DNA of 64,000 nt. It comes from Amycolatopsis australiensis (lineage in GTDB: Bacteria; Actinomycetota; Actinomycetes; Mycobacteriales; Pseudonocardiaceae). Below the pieces are notes generated by a model. The model ran no database searches. It had not been told where the DNA came from and saw only the letters and a list, made by a program, of their open reading frames with translations. Positions 8,434 through 16,568 of this stretch are shown piece by piece. The position numbers were made by a program, and so were the translations under genes. Each line of letters starts with the position of its first letter. Positions within the stretch are counted from its first letter, which is position 1. The stretch is from contig NZ_FPJG01000006.1 of NCBI RefSeq assembly GCF_900119165.1, forward strand, positions 8,470,001 to 8,534,000, read 5' to 3'.

Positions 8434-8444
8434 CCGGCTGCGTC
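8418..8444 (+). promoter_or_regulatory. Candidate ECF42-type promoter
   Basis: TGTCGA at 8418-8423, a 17-bp spacer, then CGTC at 8441-8444. This fits the ECF42 promoter pattern as I recall it (TGTCGA at -35, CG[A/T]C at -10). It overlaps the end of the HxlR gene and lies 54 bp before the DGPF gene, the first gene of the sigma-factor operon. The sigma factor would then drive its own operon. Confidence 0.6.
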
Positions 8445-8497
8445 CCCGGGGCGGACACGGCCAAGATGGGCCGCACCCGACACCGAGGAGAACCACG

Positions 8498-8905
8498 ATG
8501 GCCAAGTACCTGCTGCTGAAGCACTACCGCGGGGCCCCGGCTTCGGTCAACGACGTGCCCATGGACCGGTGGACGCCGGAGGAGATCTCGGCCCACGTGC
8601 AGTACATGCAGGACTTCGCCGCCCGGCTGGAGGAGACCGGCGAGTTCGTCGACACCCAGGCGCTCGCCCCGGACGGCGTGTTCGTCCGCAACGACGGCGA
8701 GGGGCGCCCGCCGGTCACCGACGGGCCGTTCGCCGAGACCAAGGACCTCATCGCCGGCTGGGTGGTGATCGACGTCGACAGCTACGAGCGCGCGCTCGAG
8801 CTGGCCGGCGAGCTGTCGGCCGCGCCCGGCGCGGGCGGGAAGCCGGTCCAGGAGTGGCTCGAGCTGCGGCCGATCTACGGCACGGCGCCCACCATCACCG
8901 AATGA
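8498..8905 (+). CDS. YCII-related/DGPF domain protein
   Basis: 135 aa from ATG 8498 behind GAGGAGAACCACG. It starts MAKYLLLKHYRG and has the DGPF motif itself (VTDGPFAETKDLIAGW) near residues 75-90, then IDVDSYERALELA. This family is the standard genomic partner of ECF42 sigma factors, whose gene lies two positions downstream. Its biochemical role is unknown; a YCII-like ferredoxin fold is expected. Confidence 0.9.
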   Translation: MAKYLLLKHYRGAPASVNDVPMDRWTPEEISAHVQYMQDFAARLEETGEFVDTQALAPDGVFVRNDGEGRPPVTDGPFAETKDLIAGWVVIDVDSYERALELAGELSAAPGAGGKPVQEWLELRPIYGTAPTITE

Positions 8906-8921
8906 CCGGGAGGAGACCGTC

Positions 8922-9359
8922 ATGGCGTTTCCGCGTCTGGAACACGTCGGCATCGTCGTCGGCGACTTGGCCGCGGCCAAAGCGTTCTTCGCCGAACTCG
9001 GGCTCGAAGTGGAAGGCGAAATGACCATCGAGGGCCCGGCGGTGGACCGGATCACCGGGGTCGCCGGGGGCCGGTCGGAGGTGGCGATGCTGCGGACCCC
9101 GGACGGGCACGGGGCACTCGAGCTGATCCGGTACCTGGCCCCGGCGGGCCCGGACGGCGACCCGGGCGCGCCGGCGAACACACCCGGCATCCGGCACATC
9201 CTGTTCGAAGTGCAGGACATCGAAGACGTCCTGCACCGCCTGCGGCCGCACGGCGCCGAGCTCGTCGGCGAGCTCGTCCAGTACGAAGACAGCTTCCGGC
9301 TCTGCTACGTCCGCGGCCCCGAAGGCATCATCGTCGAGCTGGCGGAACGGGTCGGGTGA
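8922..9359 (+). CDS. VOC (glyoxalase-fold) family protein
   Basis: 145 aa from ATG 8922 behind GGGAGGAG. Two beta-alpha-beta-beta-beta modules: LEHVGIVVGDLAAAKAFF at the start, GIRHILFEVQDI near residue 87, and a terminal RGPEGIIVELAE with the usual metal-ligand Glu. The first module has His in EHVG. Its stop overlaps the sigma factor start (GTGA), placing it in the DGPF-VOC-ECF42 operon. Substrate unknown. Confidence 0.88.
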   Translation: MAFPRLEHVGIVVGDLAAAKAFFAELGLEVEGEMTIEGPAVDRITGVAGGRSEVAMLRTPDGHGALELIRYLAPAGPDGDPGAPANTPGIRHILFEVQDIEDVLHRLRPHGAELVGELVQYEDSFRLCYVRGPEGIIVELAERVG

Positions 9360-10501
9360 GCGTGGACGAGGCACTGCTGCGGGCCCTCACGCCGGAGGTG
9401 CTCGGCGTTCTCGTGCGGCGCGGGGCCGGCTTCGCGCCGGCCGAGGACGCCGTGCAGGACGCGCTCGTCGAGGCGCTGCGCGTCTGGCCCGCCGATCCGC
9501 CGCGTGACCCGAAAGGGTGGCTGATCACGGTCGCCTGGCGGAAGTTCCTCGACGCGACCCGGGCGGAGACGGCTCGCCGCCGGCGTGAGGACCTCGTCGA
9601 CGTCGAGCCGCCGCCCGGGCCTGCGTCCACTGTGGACGACACGCTCCAGCTGTATTTCCTGTGCGCGCACCCGTCGCTGACGCCGTCGTCGGCGGTCGCG
9701 CTCACGCTGCGGGCCGTCGGCGGGCTGACCACCCGCCAGATCGCCCAGGCCTACCTCGTCCCGGAAGCGACCATGGCGCAGCGCATCAGCCGGGCCAAGC
9801 ACACGGTCTCGCGGGTGCGGTTCGACCAGCCCGGCGACGTCGCGACCGTGCTGCGCGTGCTCTACCTGGTGTTCAACGAGGGGTATTCCGGGGACGTCGA
9901 CCTCGCCGCCGAGGCGATCCGGCTCACCCGGCAGCTCGCGGCCGCGATCGACCACCCCGAGGTCGCGGGACTGCTCGCGCTGATGCTGCTGCACCACGCC
10001 CGGCGGCCGAGCCGCATCGCACCCGACGGCAGCCTGGTGCCGCTCGCCGAGCAGGACCGCGGCCGATGGGACACCGCGGCGATCGCCGAAGGCGTCGGGA
10101 TCCTGCAGGCCGCGCTGGCGCGTGACCGGCTGGGCGAGTTCCAGGCCCAGGCCGCCATCGCCGCGCTGCACGCCGACGCACCCAGCGCCGCGGAGACCGA
10201 CTGGGTGCAGATCGTCGAGTGGTACGACGAGCTCGCGCGGCTGACCGGCAGCCCGGTCGTCCGGCTGAACCGGGCGGTGGCGGTCGGCGAGGCCGACGGG
10301 CCGCGCGCCGGGCTGGCGGCCCTCGCCGAGCTGGACGAGTCGCTCCCCCGCTACACCGCCGTGGCCGCGTACCTCCACGAGCGCGACGGCGATCTGGTGA
10401 CGGCGGCCCGTCTCTACGCCGAAGCCGCGCAGAAAGCCCTCAACCTCGCCGAGCGCGAGCACCTCACCCGCCAGGCCGCCCGGCTCAACGCGCACCAGTG
10501 A
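9356..10501 (+). CDS. ECF42 group RNA polymerase sigma factor with C-terminal extension
   Basis: 381 aa from GTG 9356. Region 2 is at the N-terminus (AEDAVQDALVEALRVWP, then DPKGWLITVAWRKFLDATR) and region 4 at about residues 115-165 (GLTTRQIAQAYLVPEATMAQRISRAK). About 200 further residues form a helical, TPR-like extension including YLVFNEGYSGD and a conserved RLNRAVAV segment. This extended form with adjacent DGPF genes and no anti-sigma factor defines ECF42; the extension is thought to control activity. It overlaps the convergent hydrolase gene by 17 bp. Confidence 0.93.
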   Translation: MSVDEALLRALTPEVLGVLVRRGAGFAPAEDAVQDALVEALRVWPADPPRDPKGWLITVAWRKFLDATRAETARRRREDLVDVEPPPGPASTVDDTLQLYFLCAHPSLTPSSAVALTLRAVGGLTTRQIAQAYLVPEATMAQRISRAKHTVSRVRFDQPGDVATVLRVLYLVFNEGYSGDVDLAAEAIRLTRQLAAAIDHPEVAGLLALMLLHHARRPSRIAPDGSLVPLAEQDRGRWDTAAIAEGVGILQAALARDRLGEFQAQAAIAALHADAPSAAETDWVQIVEWYDELARLTGSPVVRLNRAVAVGEADGPRAGLAALAELDESLPRYTAVAAYLHERDGDLVTAARLYAEAAQKALNLAEREHLTRQAARLNAHQ

Positions 10502-11342
10502 CGGACCTCGGTCCGGCGCCCGCCCGGTCGAGGTCGAAAAACGACCGCAGCAGCGGCACCAGGACGTCGGGCCGGTCCAGCGGGATGATGTGGCCGCAGT
10601 CCGCCACCAGGTGGGTCACCAGGTCGTCGGCGACGGGCGCCAGCTGGTGCGCGAGCGCGTCCCCCACCGGGTGGGCGCCGATCGCCATCGTCGGCACTGC
10701 CAGCCGTCCCGCTGCGACCGCGTCCGCGATCTGTCCCGCGCTCACCGGCATCGCGCGGTAGTGCGCGAACGCGCCGCGCAACGCGTCTTGCCCGGTGTAC
10801 GCGGCGACGAAGTCGTCACGGATCTCGCGCGGCACGCCGCGTCCCTGCGTGCCCGCTTGGAGGAACCAGTCGACGTATTCGGCTTCGTGCCCGGCCAGGA
10901 CGGTCTCGGCGAGCCCGGGGACGGCGTGGAACCCGAACCACCACGGCGGCCCGCCGGCCAGGAAGTCTTCGGCGCCGGGCAGGCGGCCCAGCAGCGACTC
11001 CATGAGGACGAGCCGCCGCACGCGCTCCGGGCGGCGCATGGCCAGCAGGAAGGCGGGCGGCGTACCCGCGTCGATGCCCACCACGGCCGCCGCCGGTTCG
11101 CCCAGCGCGTCCAGCAGTGCCTCGGCGTCGGCCGCCAGGGTGCCGGCGTCGTAGCCGCCGTCCGGGCGGGCCGACGCGCCGAGCCCGCGGAGGTCCGGCG
11201 TGATGACCCGGTAGCGCGTCGCCAGGTGCGGGACGACTTCGGCCCAGAGCCGCCGGGTGTGCGGAAAGCCGTGCAGCAGCAGGACGGCGGGCCCGTCCCC
11301 GGTGACCGTCACGCCGACCTCGATGCCGTTGACCCGCAGCAT
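10485..11342 (-). CDS. Alpha/beta hydrolase, Asp-nucleophile type
   Basis: 285 aa from ATG 11342, chosen over 11363 because AAAGGAG lies 4 bp upstream of it. The fold marks are LLLHGFPHTRRLW, a nucleophile elbow VGIDAGTPPAF with Asp where serine hydrolases have Ser, and the catalytic His in DCGHIIPLDRP. Asp in this place is typical of epoxide hydrolases and haloalkane/haloacetate dehalogenases. It is divergent from an HxlR regulator across a perfect 7-bp inverted repeat. Confidence 0.85.
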   Translation of the reverse strand: MLRVNGIEVGVTVTGDGPAVLLLHGFPHTRRLWAEVVPHLATRYRVITPDLRGLGASARPDGGYDAGTLAADAEALLDALGEPAAAVVGIDAGTPPAFLLAMRRPERVRRLVLMESLLGRLPGAEDFLAGGPPWWFGFHAVPGLAETVLAGHEAEYVDWFLQAGTQGRGVPREIRDDFVAAYTGQDALRGAFAHYRAMPVSAGQIADAVAAGRLAVPTMAIGAHPVGDALAHQLAPVADDLVTHLVADCGHIIPLDRPDVLVPLLRSFFDLDRAGAGPRSVTGAR

Positions 11343-11365
11343 GACGCTCCTTTCGGTTACCATTG

Positions 11366-11388
11366 GTTACCTGCAAACCGTAGGTAAC
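11366..11388. promoter_or_regulatory. Candidate HxlR operator
   Basis: Perfect inverted repeat GTTACCT (11366-11372) and AGGTAAC (11382-11388) with a 9-bp spacer. A further GGTTACC lies just left of it. It sits between the hydrolase start (11342, minus) and the HxlR gene (11439, plus), so it suits shared control. Confidence 0.55.
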
Positions 11389-11438
11389 TCGACAGCGCCG
11401 GCCAAGACGGCACTTTCCCGACAGGTGGTGAGCTCCAG

Positions 11439-11810
11439 GTGACCCCCTCCGCGCGCGGCGACCTGTTCGACCCGGCGTGCCCGACGCGCCGGCTGCTCGA
11501 CCGGATCGGCACCAAGTGGACGTCGATGGTGGTCAAGGTGCTGGCCGAAGCGGACCCGCGGGAGGTGCGGTTCGCCGAGCTGCTGCGGCGGATGCCGGGT
11601 GTCTCGCAGAAGATGCTGTCGGTGACGCTGCGCTCGCTGACCCGCGACGGCCTGGTCGCCCGCCGCGTCGAGCCGACCGTGCCGCCGAAGGTGCATTACC
11701 GGCTCACGGATCTGGGCCGGTCCCTGGAAGTTCCGCTGGCCGCGCTGCGGAACTGGGCCGAGGAGCACATGGCCGCGATCGACCGGGCCAACGCGGCCGC
11801 GGCGGACTGA
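11439..11810 (+). CDS. HxlR family regulator
   Basis: 123 aa from GTG 11439. Single-domain HxlR winged helix: conserved Cys in FDPACPTRRLLDRI, GTKWTSMVVKVL, the recognition segment RRMPGVSQKMLSVTLRSL, and a wing ending VHYRLTDLGRSL. It is divergent from the Asp-type alpha/beta hydrolase. It is followed 4 bp later by the end of a convergent VOC gene. Confidence 0.88.
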   Translation: MTPSARGDLFDPACPTRRLLDRIGTKWTSMVVKVLAEADPREVRFAELLRRMPGVSQKMLSVTLRSLTRDGLVARRVEPTVPPKVHYRLTDLGRSLEVPLAALRNWAEEHMAAIDRANAAAAD

Positions 11811-11814
11811 CGCC

Positions 11815-12183
11815 TCAGGCCGGGCCGGCGAGCCCGATCAGGTTGCCCTCGGGGTCGGTGAAGTGGGCGACCACCAGGTCGCGTCCCGGCGCCCGGTCCG
11901 GCCCCATCCGGCGCGTGCCGCCGAGCCGTTCGGCCGCCGCCAGCGCGGCCCCGACGTCCGGGACACCCACGTAGAACACCACGTGACGCTCGTATCCCGC
12001 GCCGCCGCCGACACCGCCCGGAATGCCGTCCGGCCGCACGAAGCCGTAGCTGCCCGCTTCCGAGACGCAGTCCGACACCGGGCCCGACGTGTCGAACTCC
12101 CAGCCGAACAGCTCGCCGTAGTAGCCGCGCAGCCGCGCCGGGTCGGTCCCGATGATCTCGAAGTGCACGACCGGGTGTCCCAT
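11815..12183 (-). CDS. VOC family protein
   Basis: 122 aa from ATG 12183 behind GGAAGGAACGTC. It starts MGHPVVHFEIIGTDPARL and contains FYGELFGWEFD-like text (here YYGELFGWEFD) and a terminal FTDPEGNLIGL, the usual glyoxalase/bleomycin-resistance half pattern. It is divergent from an HxlR-SCP2 regulator and probably its target. The reaction is unknown. Confidence 0.87.
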   Translation of the reverse strand: MGHPVVHFEIIGTDPARLRGYYGELFGWEFDTSGPVSDCVSEAGSYGFVRPDGIPGGVGGGAGYERHVVFYVGVPDVGAALAAAERLGGTRRMGPDRAPGRDLVVAHFTDPEGNLIGLAGPA

Positions 12184-12226
12184 GACGTTCCTTCCTTCGG
12201 CGACGCGGCCACCGTACGCCGCGATA

Positions 12227-12241
12227 GTTGTTAAAAACAAC
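12227..12241. promoter_or_regulatory. Candidate operator between VOC and HxlR genes
   Basis: GTTGTT (12227-12232) and AACAAC (12236-12241) form a perfect 6-bp inverted repeat around AAA. It lies 44 bp from the VOC start and 23 bp from the regulator start. The stretch is conspicuously A+T-rich. Confidence 0.5.
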
Positions 12242-12263
12242 CTCGAAGTTGTAAGTTCATACT

Positions 12264-12896
12264 ATGCCGACGAGCCGCAGCTACGGGGACGCCTGCACCA
12301 TCGCCCGCGCGCTGGACGTGGTCGGGGAACGCTGGGCACTGCTCGTCGTGCGCGAGCTGCTGCTGGGACCACAGCGGTTCTCCGACGTCCGCCGCGCGCT
12401 GCCGGGCGCCAGCTCCAACCTGGTCACCGACCGGCTCCGCGAGCTGACCGGCCACGGCGTCGTGACGCGGCGGAAGCTGCCGCCTCCCGCGGCGTCGACG
12501 GTCTACGAACTGACGGAGTGGGGCCGCGAGCTGGAACCCGTCGTCCTGGCGCTGGGCGCGTGGGGCTCCCGGCTGTCCCTGCCGCCGTCGGCGCACCTCG
12601 GCACGACGTCCACGCTGCTGTTCCTCCGCGGCTTCGCCCGACCGCGCTCGGCCGCCTGCTTCCACGTCGAACTCGACAGTCGCGTGTGGACGGTCCGCGC
12701 CGAGCCGGGACGGCTGACCGTCGAACCCGGCGAGCCCGCCGCGCCGGACGCCACGATCCGGACCGATCCGCCCACGTTGAACGCGCTGCTCGAAGTGCCG
12801 TCCGACCTGGACGCGGCGATCGCCGACGGCCGGATGCGGATCGAAGGCGACCGGAAAGCCGTGCGACGGCTGCTGCGCGAGACGCTCAGCGCGTGA
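12264..12896 (+). CDS. HxlR regulator with SCP2-like C-terminal domain
   Basis: 210 aa from ATG 12264. The N-terminal half is an HxlR winged helix with the conserved Cys (YGDACTIARALDVVGERW), SDVRRALPGASSNLVTDRL and VYELTEWGREL. The C-terminal half (about residues 110-205) resembles an SCP-2 sterol-carrier fold, ending in the ADGRMRIEGD segment, and may bind a lipophilic ligand. It is divergent from the VOC gene and overlaps the convergent MFS gene by 11 bp. Confidence 0.85.
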   Translation: MPTSRSYGDACTIARALDVVGERWALLVVRELLLGPQRFSDVRRALPGASSNLVTDRLRELTGHGVVTRRKLPPPAASTVYELTEWGRELEPVVLALGAWGSRLSLPPSAHLGTTSTLLFLRGFARPRSAACFHVELDSRVWTVRAEPGRLTVEPGEPAAPDATIRTDPPTLNALLEVPSDLDAAIADGRMRIEGDRKAVRRLLRETLSA

Positions 12897-14037
12897 GCGC
12901 ACCCTCCCGCACCCGCAGCGACGGCGCCAGGAAGCAGATCGCGAAGGTCACCACGACGGCCGAAGACAGCGCCCAGTGCAGGCCGATCCGGGTGGCCAGT
13001 GCCCCGACCAGCGCCGGCTCCACCAGGAAACCCAGGTAGCCGCACGCGGCGACGGCGGCGACCGCCCGGCCCGGCGCGTCCGCCTGCTTCCGGCTCGCCA
13101 CGCTCCACGCGACCGGCACGATCCCGGCCACGCCGAGCCCGACGACCGCGAAGCCGGCCACTGCGGCGGCCGGCCACGGCGCGGCCAGCACGACGGCGAA
13201 CCCCACGACGGCGACCGCGGCCGCCACGCGGACGAACCGCACCGCGCCCGTGCGCGCCACGATCCGGTCGGCGACCAGCCGGACCGCGATCATCGTCCCG
13301 GAGAACGCGAAGTAGCCCAGCGAGGCGAGCGCGGGTGCCGCACCGGTGACGCCGGCGAGGTACACCGCGCTCCAGCTGTTGACCGCGCCCTCGGCGACGA
13401 ACCCGCAGAACGCGATCACGCCCAGCGGCACCAGGGCCCGGCTCGGCCACGCGAACGCCGTCTCGCCCTGGCCGCGGTCGGCTCCGGTCAGGAACAGCGC
13501 CCGGCCCCAGAGCGCGAACGCCAGCAGCACCGCGCCCGCGACGGGGAAGTGCACCGCGACCGGGACGTGCGCGGCCTCCATCAGCGCGTCGGCTCCGGAG
13601 CCGGCGAGGCCGCCGATGTTCCAGAAGGCGTGGAACCCGGCGAAGATCGGCCGCCCGTAGCCCTCCTCGACGCGGGCCGCGTGCGCGTTCATCGCGACGT
13701 CGAGCAGGCTGTTGCCCACGCCGAGGACGACGAGCGCGACGACGAACACCGGCGCCGACCACGCGAACGCGACCAGCGGCAGCCCGCCGCACAGCACGAC
13801 CGCGCCGAGCACGACCGCCGCGCGGCTGCCGATCCGGGTGAGCAGCGCACCCGCGCCCAGCAGCGCGGCCACCGACCCGAAGGCGAGGCCGAACAGGCCG
13901 GTCGCCAGCTGCCCGGTGGTCAGCCCCAGCTGCTCCTGCACCGCCGGCACGCGGGCCAGCCACGTCGCGAACGCCGCGCCGCACACCGCGAACACGACGG
14001 AGACGCCCACGCGGGCGCGCTCAAGTTCCCCCGTCAC
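12886..14037 (-). CDS. MFS transporter (YbjJ-like)
   Basis: 383 aa from GTG 14037, about 12 membrane segments. The N-terminal half has FATWLARVPAVQEQLGLTTGQL, and helix 4-5 has GNSLLDVAMNAHAARVEEGYGRPIFAGFHAFWNIGG (quoted in part: LLDVAMNAHAA), both typical of the YbjJ/FucP-like sugar or drug MFS group. It is divergent from a MarR regulator 49 bp away. It is likely an exporter under that regulator, though the substrate cannot be read. Confidence 0.85.
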   Translation of the reverse strand: MTGELERARVGVSVVFAVCGAAFATWLARVPAVQEQLGLTTGQLATGLFGLAFGSVAALLGAGALLTRIGSRAAVVLGAVVLCGGLPLVAFAWSAPVFVVALVVLGVGNSLLDVAMNAHAARVEEGYGRPIFAGFHAFWNIGGLAGSGADALMEAAHVPVAVHFPVAGAVLLAFALWGRALFLTGADRGQGETAFAWPSRALVPLGVIAFCGFVAEGAVNSWSAVYLAGVTGAAPALASLGYFAFSGTMIAVRLVADRIVARTGAVRFVRVAAAVAVVGFAVVLAAPWPAAAVAGFAVVGLGVAGIVPVAWSVASRKQADAPGRAVAAVAACGYLGFLVEPALVGALATRIGLHWALSSAVVVTFAICFLAPSLRVREGALTR

Positions 14038-14086
14038 GTCGCGAGGTTATCCAAACCGGACCACCAGGCGGCGTAAGGTTCCTGTC

Positions 14087-14515
14087 ATGAGTCCAGCACC
14101 GACCGGCGAACGGCCCGGCTACCTGCTGAAGCGGGCCCAGCAAGCGTTGCACCAGGCCTGCACCGAGCGCCTGCGCTCCCTGGAGCTGTCGATGTCGCAG
14201 TACGCCGTGCTGCGCGCGCTCGACGACCACCCCGGCGCGTCGTCGGCCGAGCTGGCCCGGATCACCTTCGTCACGCGGCAGTCGTTGCGAGACGTCCTCG
14301 GCGGGCTGCGGACGGCGGGACTGGTCACGGTGGCCGAGCAGGCGAGCACCGGCCGGGCGCGGCCAGTGGCCCTGACAGCGTCCGGACGCGCGAAGCTGCG
14401 CGCCGCCGAAGAGGTCGTCACGCGGGTCGAGACGGAGATGCTGGGCGACCTGTCGGCCGGCCAGCAGCAGTCACTGGCGGACCTGCTGCGGACCTGCATC
14501 GGCAACCTGGCTTGA
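14087..14515 (+). CDS. MarR family regulator
   Basis: 142 aa from ATG 14087. The MarR winged helix lies at residues 30-100: LSMSQYAVLRAL, ASSAELARITFVTRQSLRDVL, then a wing with STGRARPVALTASGRAKL and flanking dimerisation helices. It is divergent from the MFS gene, the usual repressor-pump arrangement. It is followed 41 bp later by the PadR gene. Confidence 0.88.
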   Translation: MSPAPTGERPGYLLKRAQQALHQACTERLRSLELSMSQYAVLRALDDHPGASSAELARITFVTRQSLRDVLGGLRTAGLVTVAEQASTGRARPVALTASGRAKLRAAEEVVTRVETEMLGDLSAGQQQSLADLLRTCIGNLA

Positions 14516-14526
14516 CCGACGCCGTA

Positions 14527-14556
14527 TAGTCGGTTCCGACTAATAGGGAGCGACTA
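14527..14556. promoter_or_regulatory. PadR operator candidate
   Basis: A perfect palindrome TAGTCGG-TT-CCGACTA occupies 14527-14542, and a further half-site CGACTA lies at 14551-14556, ending at the GTG start (14557). The position suits autoregulation of the PadR-monooxygenase operon. Confidence 0.65.
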
Positions 14557-15129
14557 GTGGCACGCAAAATCCGCAACACGCTCGCGCTGGCCCTGCTCGG
14601 CCTGCTGCTGGAACGTCCGATGCACCCGTACGAAATGGCGTCCACGCTGCGCGAACGGCACAAGGACACGAGCTTCAAGATCAACCCCGGCTCGCTCTAC
14701 GACACCGTGGAGTCGCTGGCGAAGCACCGCTGGATCGAGCCGGTCGAGACGGTCCGGGAAGGCAACCGGCCCGAGCGGACCGTCTACGCGCACACCGAGC
14801 TCGGCCGCCAGGAGTTCATCGCCTGGCTCGACGAGCTGGTCCGCGAGCCCGTCGCCGAGTACCCGAAGTTCGTCGCGGCGGTGAGCTACCTCGGGGCGCT
14901 CGGCCCCGAACGGGCCGCCGACGCGCTGGAGGAACGCGCCCGCCACCTCGCCGAGCGGATCGACGGCGCGAACACCGCGCTCGAGGCAACCGTGGGCAAG
15001 GGGGCGCCGCGGCTGTTCATGATCGAGGTCGAGTTCGTCCGGCACGCGTGGCAGGCCGAGCTCGAGTGGGCGCGCGCCACCGCCGCCGAAATCCGATCCG
15101 GCTCCCTTTCCTGGCCCGACCACTTCTGA
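14557..15129 (+). CDS. PadR family regulator
   Basis: 190 aa from GTG 14557. PadR N-terminal winged helix: TLALALLGLLLERPMHPYEMA, INPGSLYDTVESLAKHRWIE and RTVYAHTELGRQEF. A C-terminal helical dimerisation domain of about 90 residues (Vir_C/PadR2 type) follows. The monooxygenase gene follows after 10 bp, so they form an operon, probably autoregulated through the palindrome that overlaps the start. Confidence 0.9.
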   Translation: MARKIRNTLALALLGLLLERPMHPYEMASTLRERHKDTSFKINPGSLYDTVESLAKHRWIEPVETVREGNRPERTVYAHTELGRQEFIAWLDELVREPVAEYPKFVAAVSYLGALGPERAADALEERARHLAERIDGANTALEATVGKGAPRLFMIEVEFVRHAWQAELEWARATAAEIRSGSLSWPDHF

Positions 15130-15139
15130 GGGGAAACTC

Positions 15140-16567
15140 GTGCTCGACACCGATGTCCTCGTCGCCGGCGCCGGTCCGGCCGGCCTGCTGCTCGCCGCGG
15201 AGCTCGCGCTGGCGGGCGTGCGCACCACCGTCGTCGAACGCCACCCGGAGCGGCCGCCGTACTGCCGCGGCTTCAACCTCAACGCGCGCGCGTTGGACCT
15301 GCTGGCCCGCCGCGGGCTGGCCGAGGACCTGGTCGCCGAGGGGCACCGGGTGCCGCACGCGCCGGTCACCGGCCTGCCCGGGCCGCTGCTGCTCGACGGG
15401 ACGGCGACCGGCCACCCGTTCTCGCTGGGCATCCCGCAGACCCGCGTCGAGGAAGTGCTGGAGGCGCGGGCCGCCGGTCTCGGCGCCGAGATCCTGCGCG
15501 GCCACGAGCTGCGGACGTTCACGCAGACGCCGGACGACGTCTCCGCGTTACTCCACAATGGACGGACGATCCGGGCCCGCTACCTCGTGGGGTGCGACGG
15601 CGGGCGCAGCACCGTCCGCAAGCAGGCGGGAATCGGCTTCCCCGGCGTCGACGCGCGCTGGTACGCGTTGCTCGGCGACGTCGAGTGCGACCTGCCGTAC
15701 GGTCCTTCGGCCGGGCCGGACGGGCGGACGGTATTCGTCATCCCGCGGCCGGGGTACGTCCGCGTCATCGTGCGCGAGGACGCTCCGCCGTCCGACAAGA
15801 ACGAGCCGGTCACGCTCGACCGGTTGCAGGCGCAGGTGGACGCGGTGCTGGGCAGGCACGTCGAGCTGCGCAACCCCCGCTGGCTGAGCCGGTTCGGCGA
15901 CGCGGCGCGCCTGGCCTCGCGCTACCGCGAAGGCCGGGTACTGCTGGCGGGCGACGCGGCGCACATCCACCCGCCCGCCGGCGCGATCGGGGTGAACGTC
16001 GCGCTCGACGACGCGTTCAACCTGGGCTGGAAACTGGCGGCGACGGTGCGCGGAACGGCCCCGGAAGGCCTCCTGGACACCTACCACGACGAGCGCCACG
16101 CGGCGGGCGCGCGAATCCTGGCGAACACGCGGGCGCAGGTGGCGCTGGAGGAGGCCGGCGACGAGCCGTGGGCGGACCTGATGCGCCGGGTCGCCGCGCA
16201 TCCCGCGGGAAACCGCGCCCTGACGGAGATCATCACGGGCCTGGACACGTGTTACGCGCCGGGTGATCACCCGTGGCTGGGCCGGCTGGCGCCGGACGTG
16301 CCCATCTCGGTCGGCGGGCGCGCGACGCACCTGGCCGCGCTGCTGCACCCGGGACGTCCGGTCCTGCTGGACTTGACGGGCTCCCTCAGCGCGTGGTCGC
16401 CGGCGGTGGAAGTGGTTCCCGGCACGTCGCTGTCCGATTTGGACATCGCGGCCGTGCTGCTGCGGCCGGACGGCCACGTGGCGTGGGTGGGTGTGCCCGG
16501 CTCCGGGGACGACGGGCTCGCCGAGGCGCTCCACCGCTGGATGGGCGGCGTCCCGGTCCGGGCGTAG
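15140..16567 (+). CDS. FAD-dependent aromatic/antibiotic monooxygenase
   Basis: 475 aa from GTG 15140 behind GAGGGGAAACTC. Class A flavoprotein hydroxylase: the dinucleotide fold VAGAGPAGLLLAAELA, the DG motif CDGGRSTVRKQAG near residue 150, and the second FAD motif LLAGDAAHIHPPAGAIG near residue 275. A thioredoxin-like C-terminal domain follows. It resembles Rox (rifampicin monooxygenase) and polyketide hydroxylases. With PadR control it is plausibly a xenobiotic- or antibiotic-modifying enzyme, but the substrate is inference. Confidence 0.88.
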   Translation: MLDTDVLVAGAGPAGLLLAAELALAGVRTTVVERHPERPPYCRGFNLNARALDLLARRGLAEDLVAEGHRVPHAPVTGLPGPLLLDGTATGHPFSLGIPQTRVEEVLEARAAGLGAEILRGHELRTFTQTPDDVSALLHNGRTIRARYLVGCDGGRSTVRKQAGIGFPGVDARWYALLGDVECDLPYGPSAGPDGRTVFVIPRPGYVRVIVREDAPPSDKNEPVTLDRLQAQVDAVLGRHVELRNPRWLSRFGDAARLASRYREGRVLLAGDAAHIHPPAGAIGVNVALDDAFNLGWKLAATVRGTAPEGLLDTYHDERHAAGARILANTRAQVALEEAGDEPWADLMRRVAAHPAGNRALTEIITGLDTCYAPGDHPWLGRLAPDVPISVGGRATHLAALLHPGRPVLLDLTGSLSAWSPAVEVVPGTSLSDLDIAAVLLRPDGHVAWVGVPGSGDDGLAEALHRWMGGVPVRA

Positions 16568-16568
16568 G

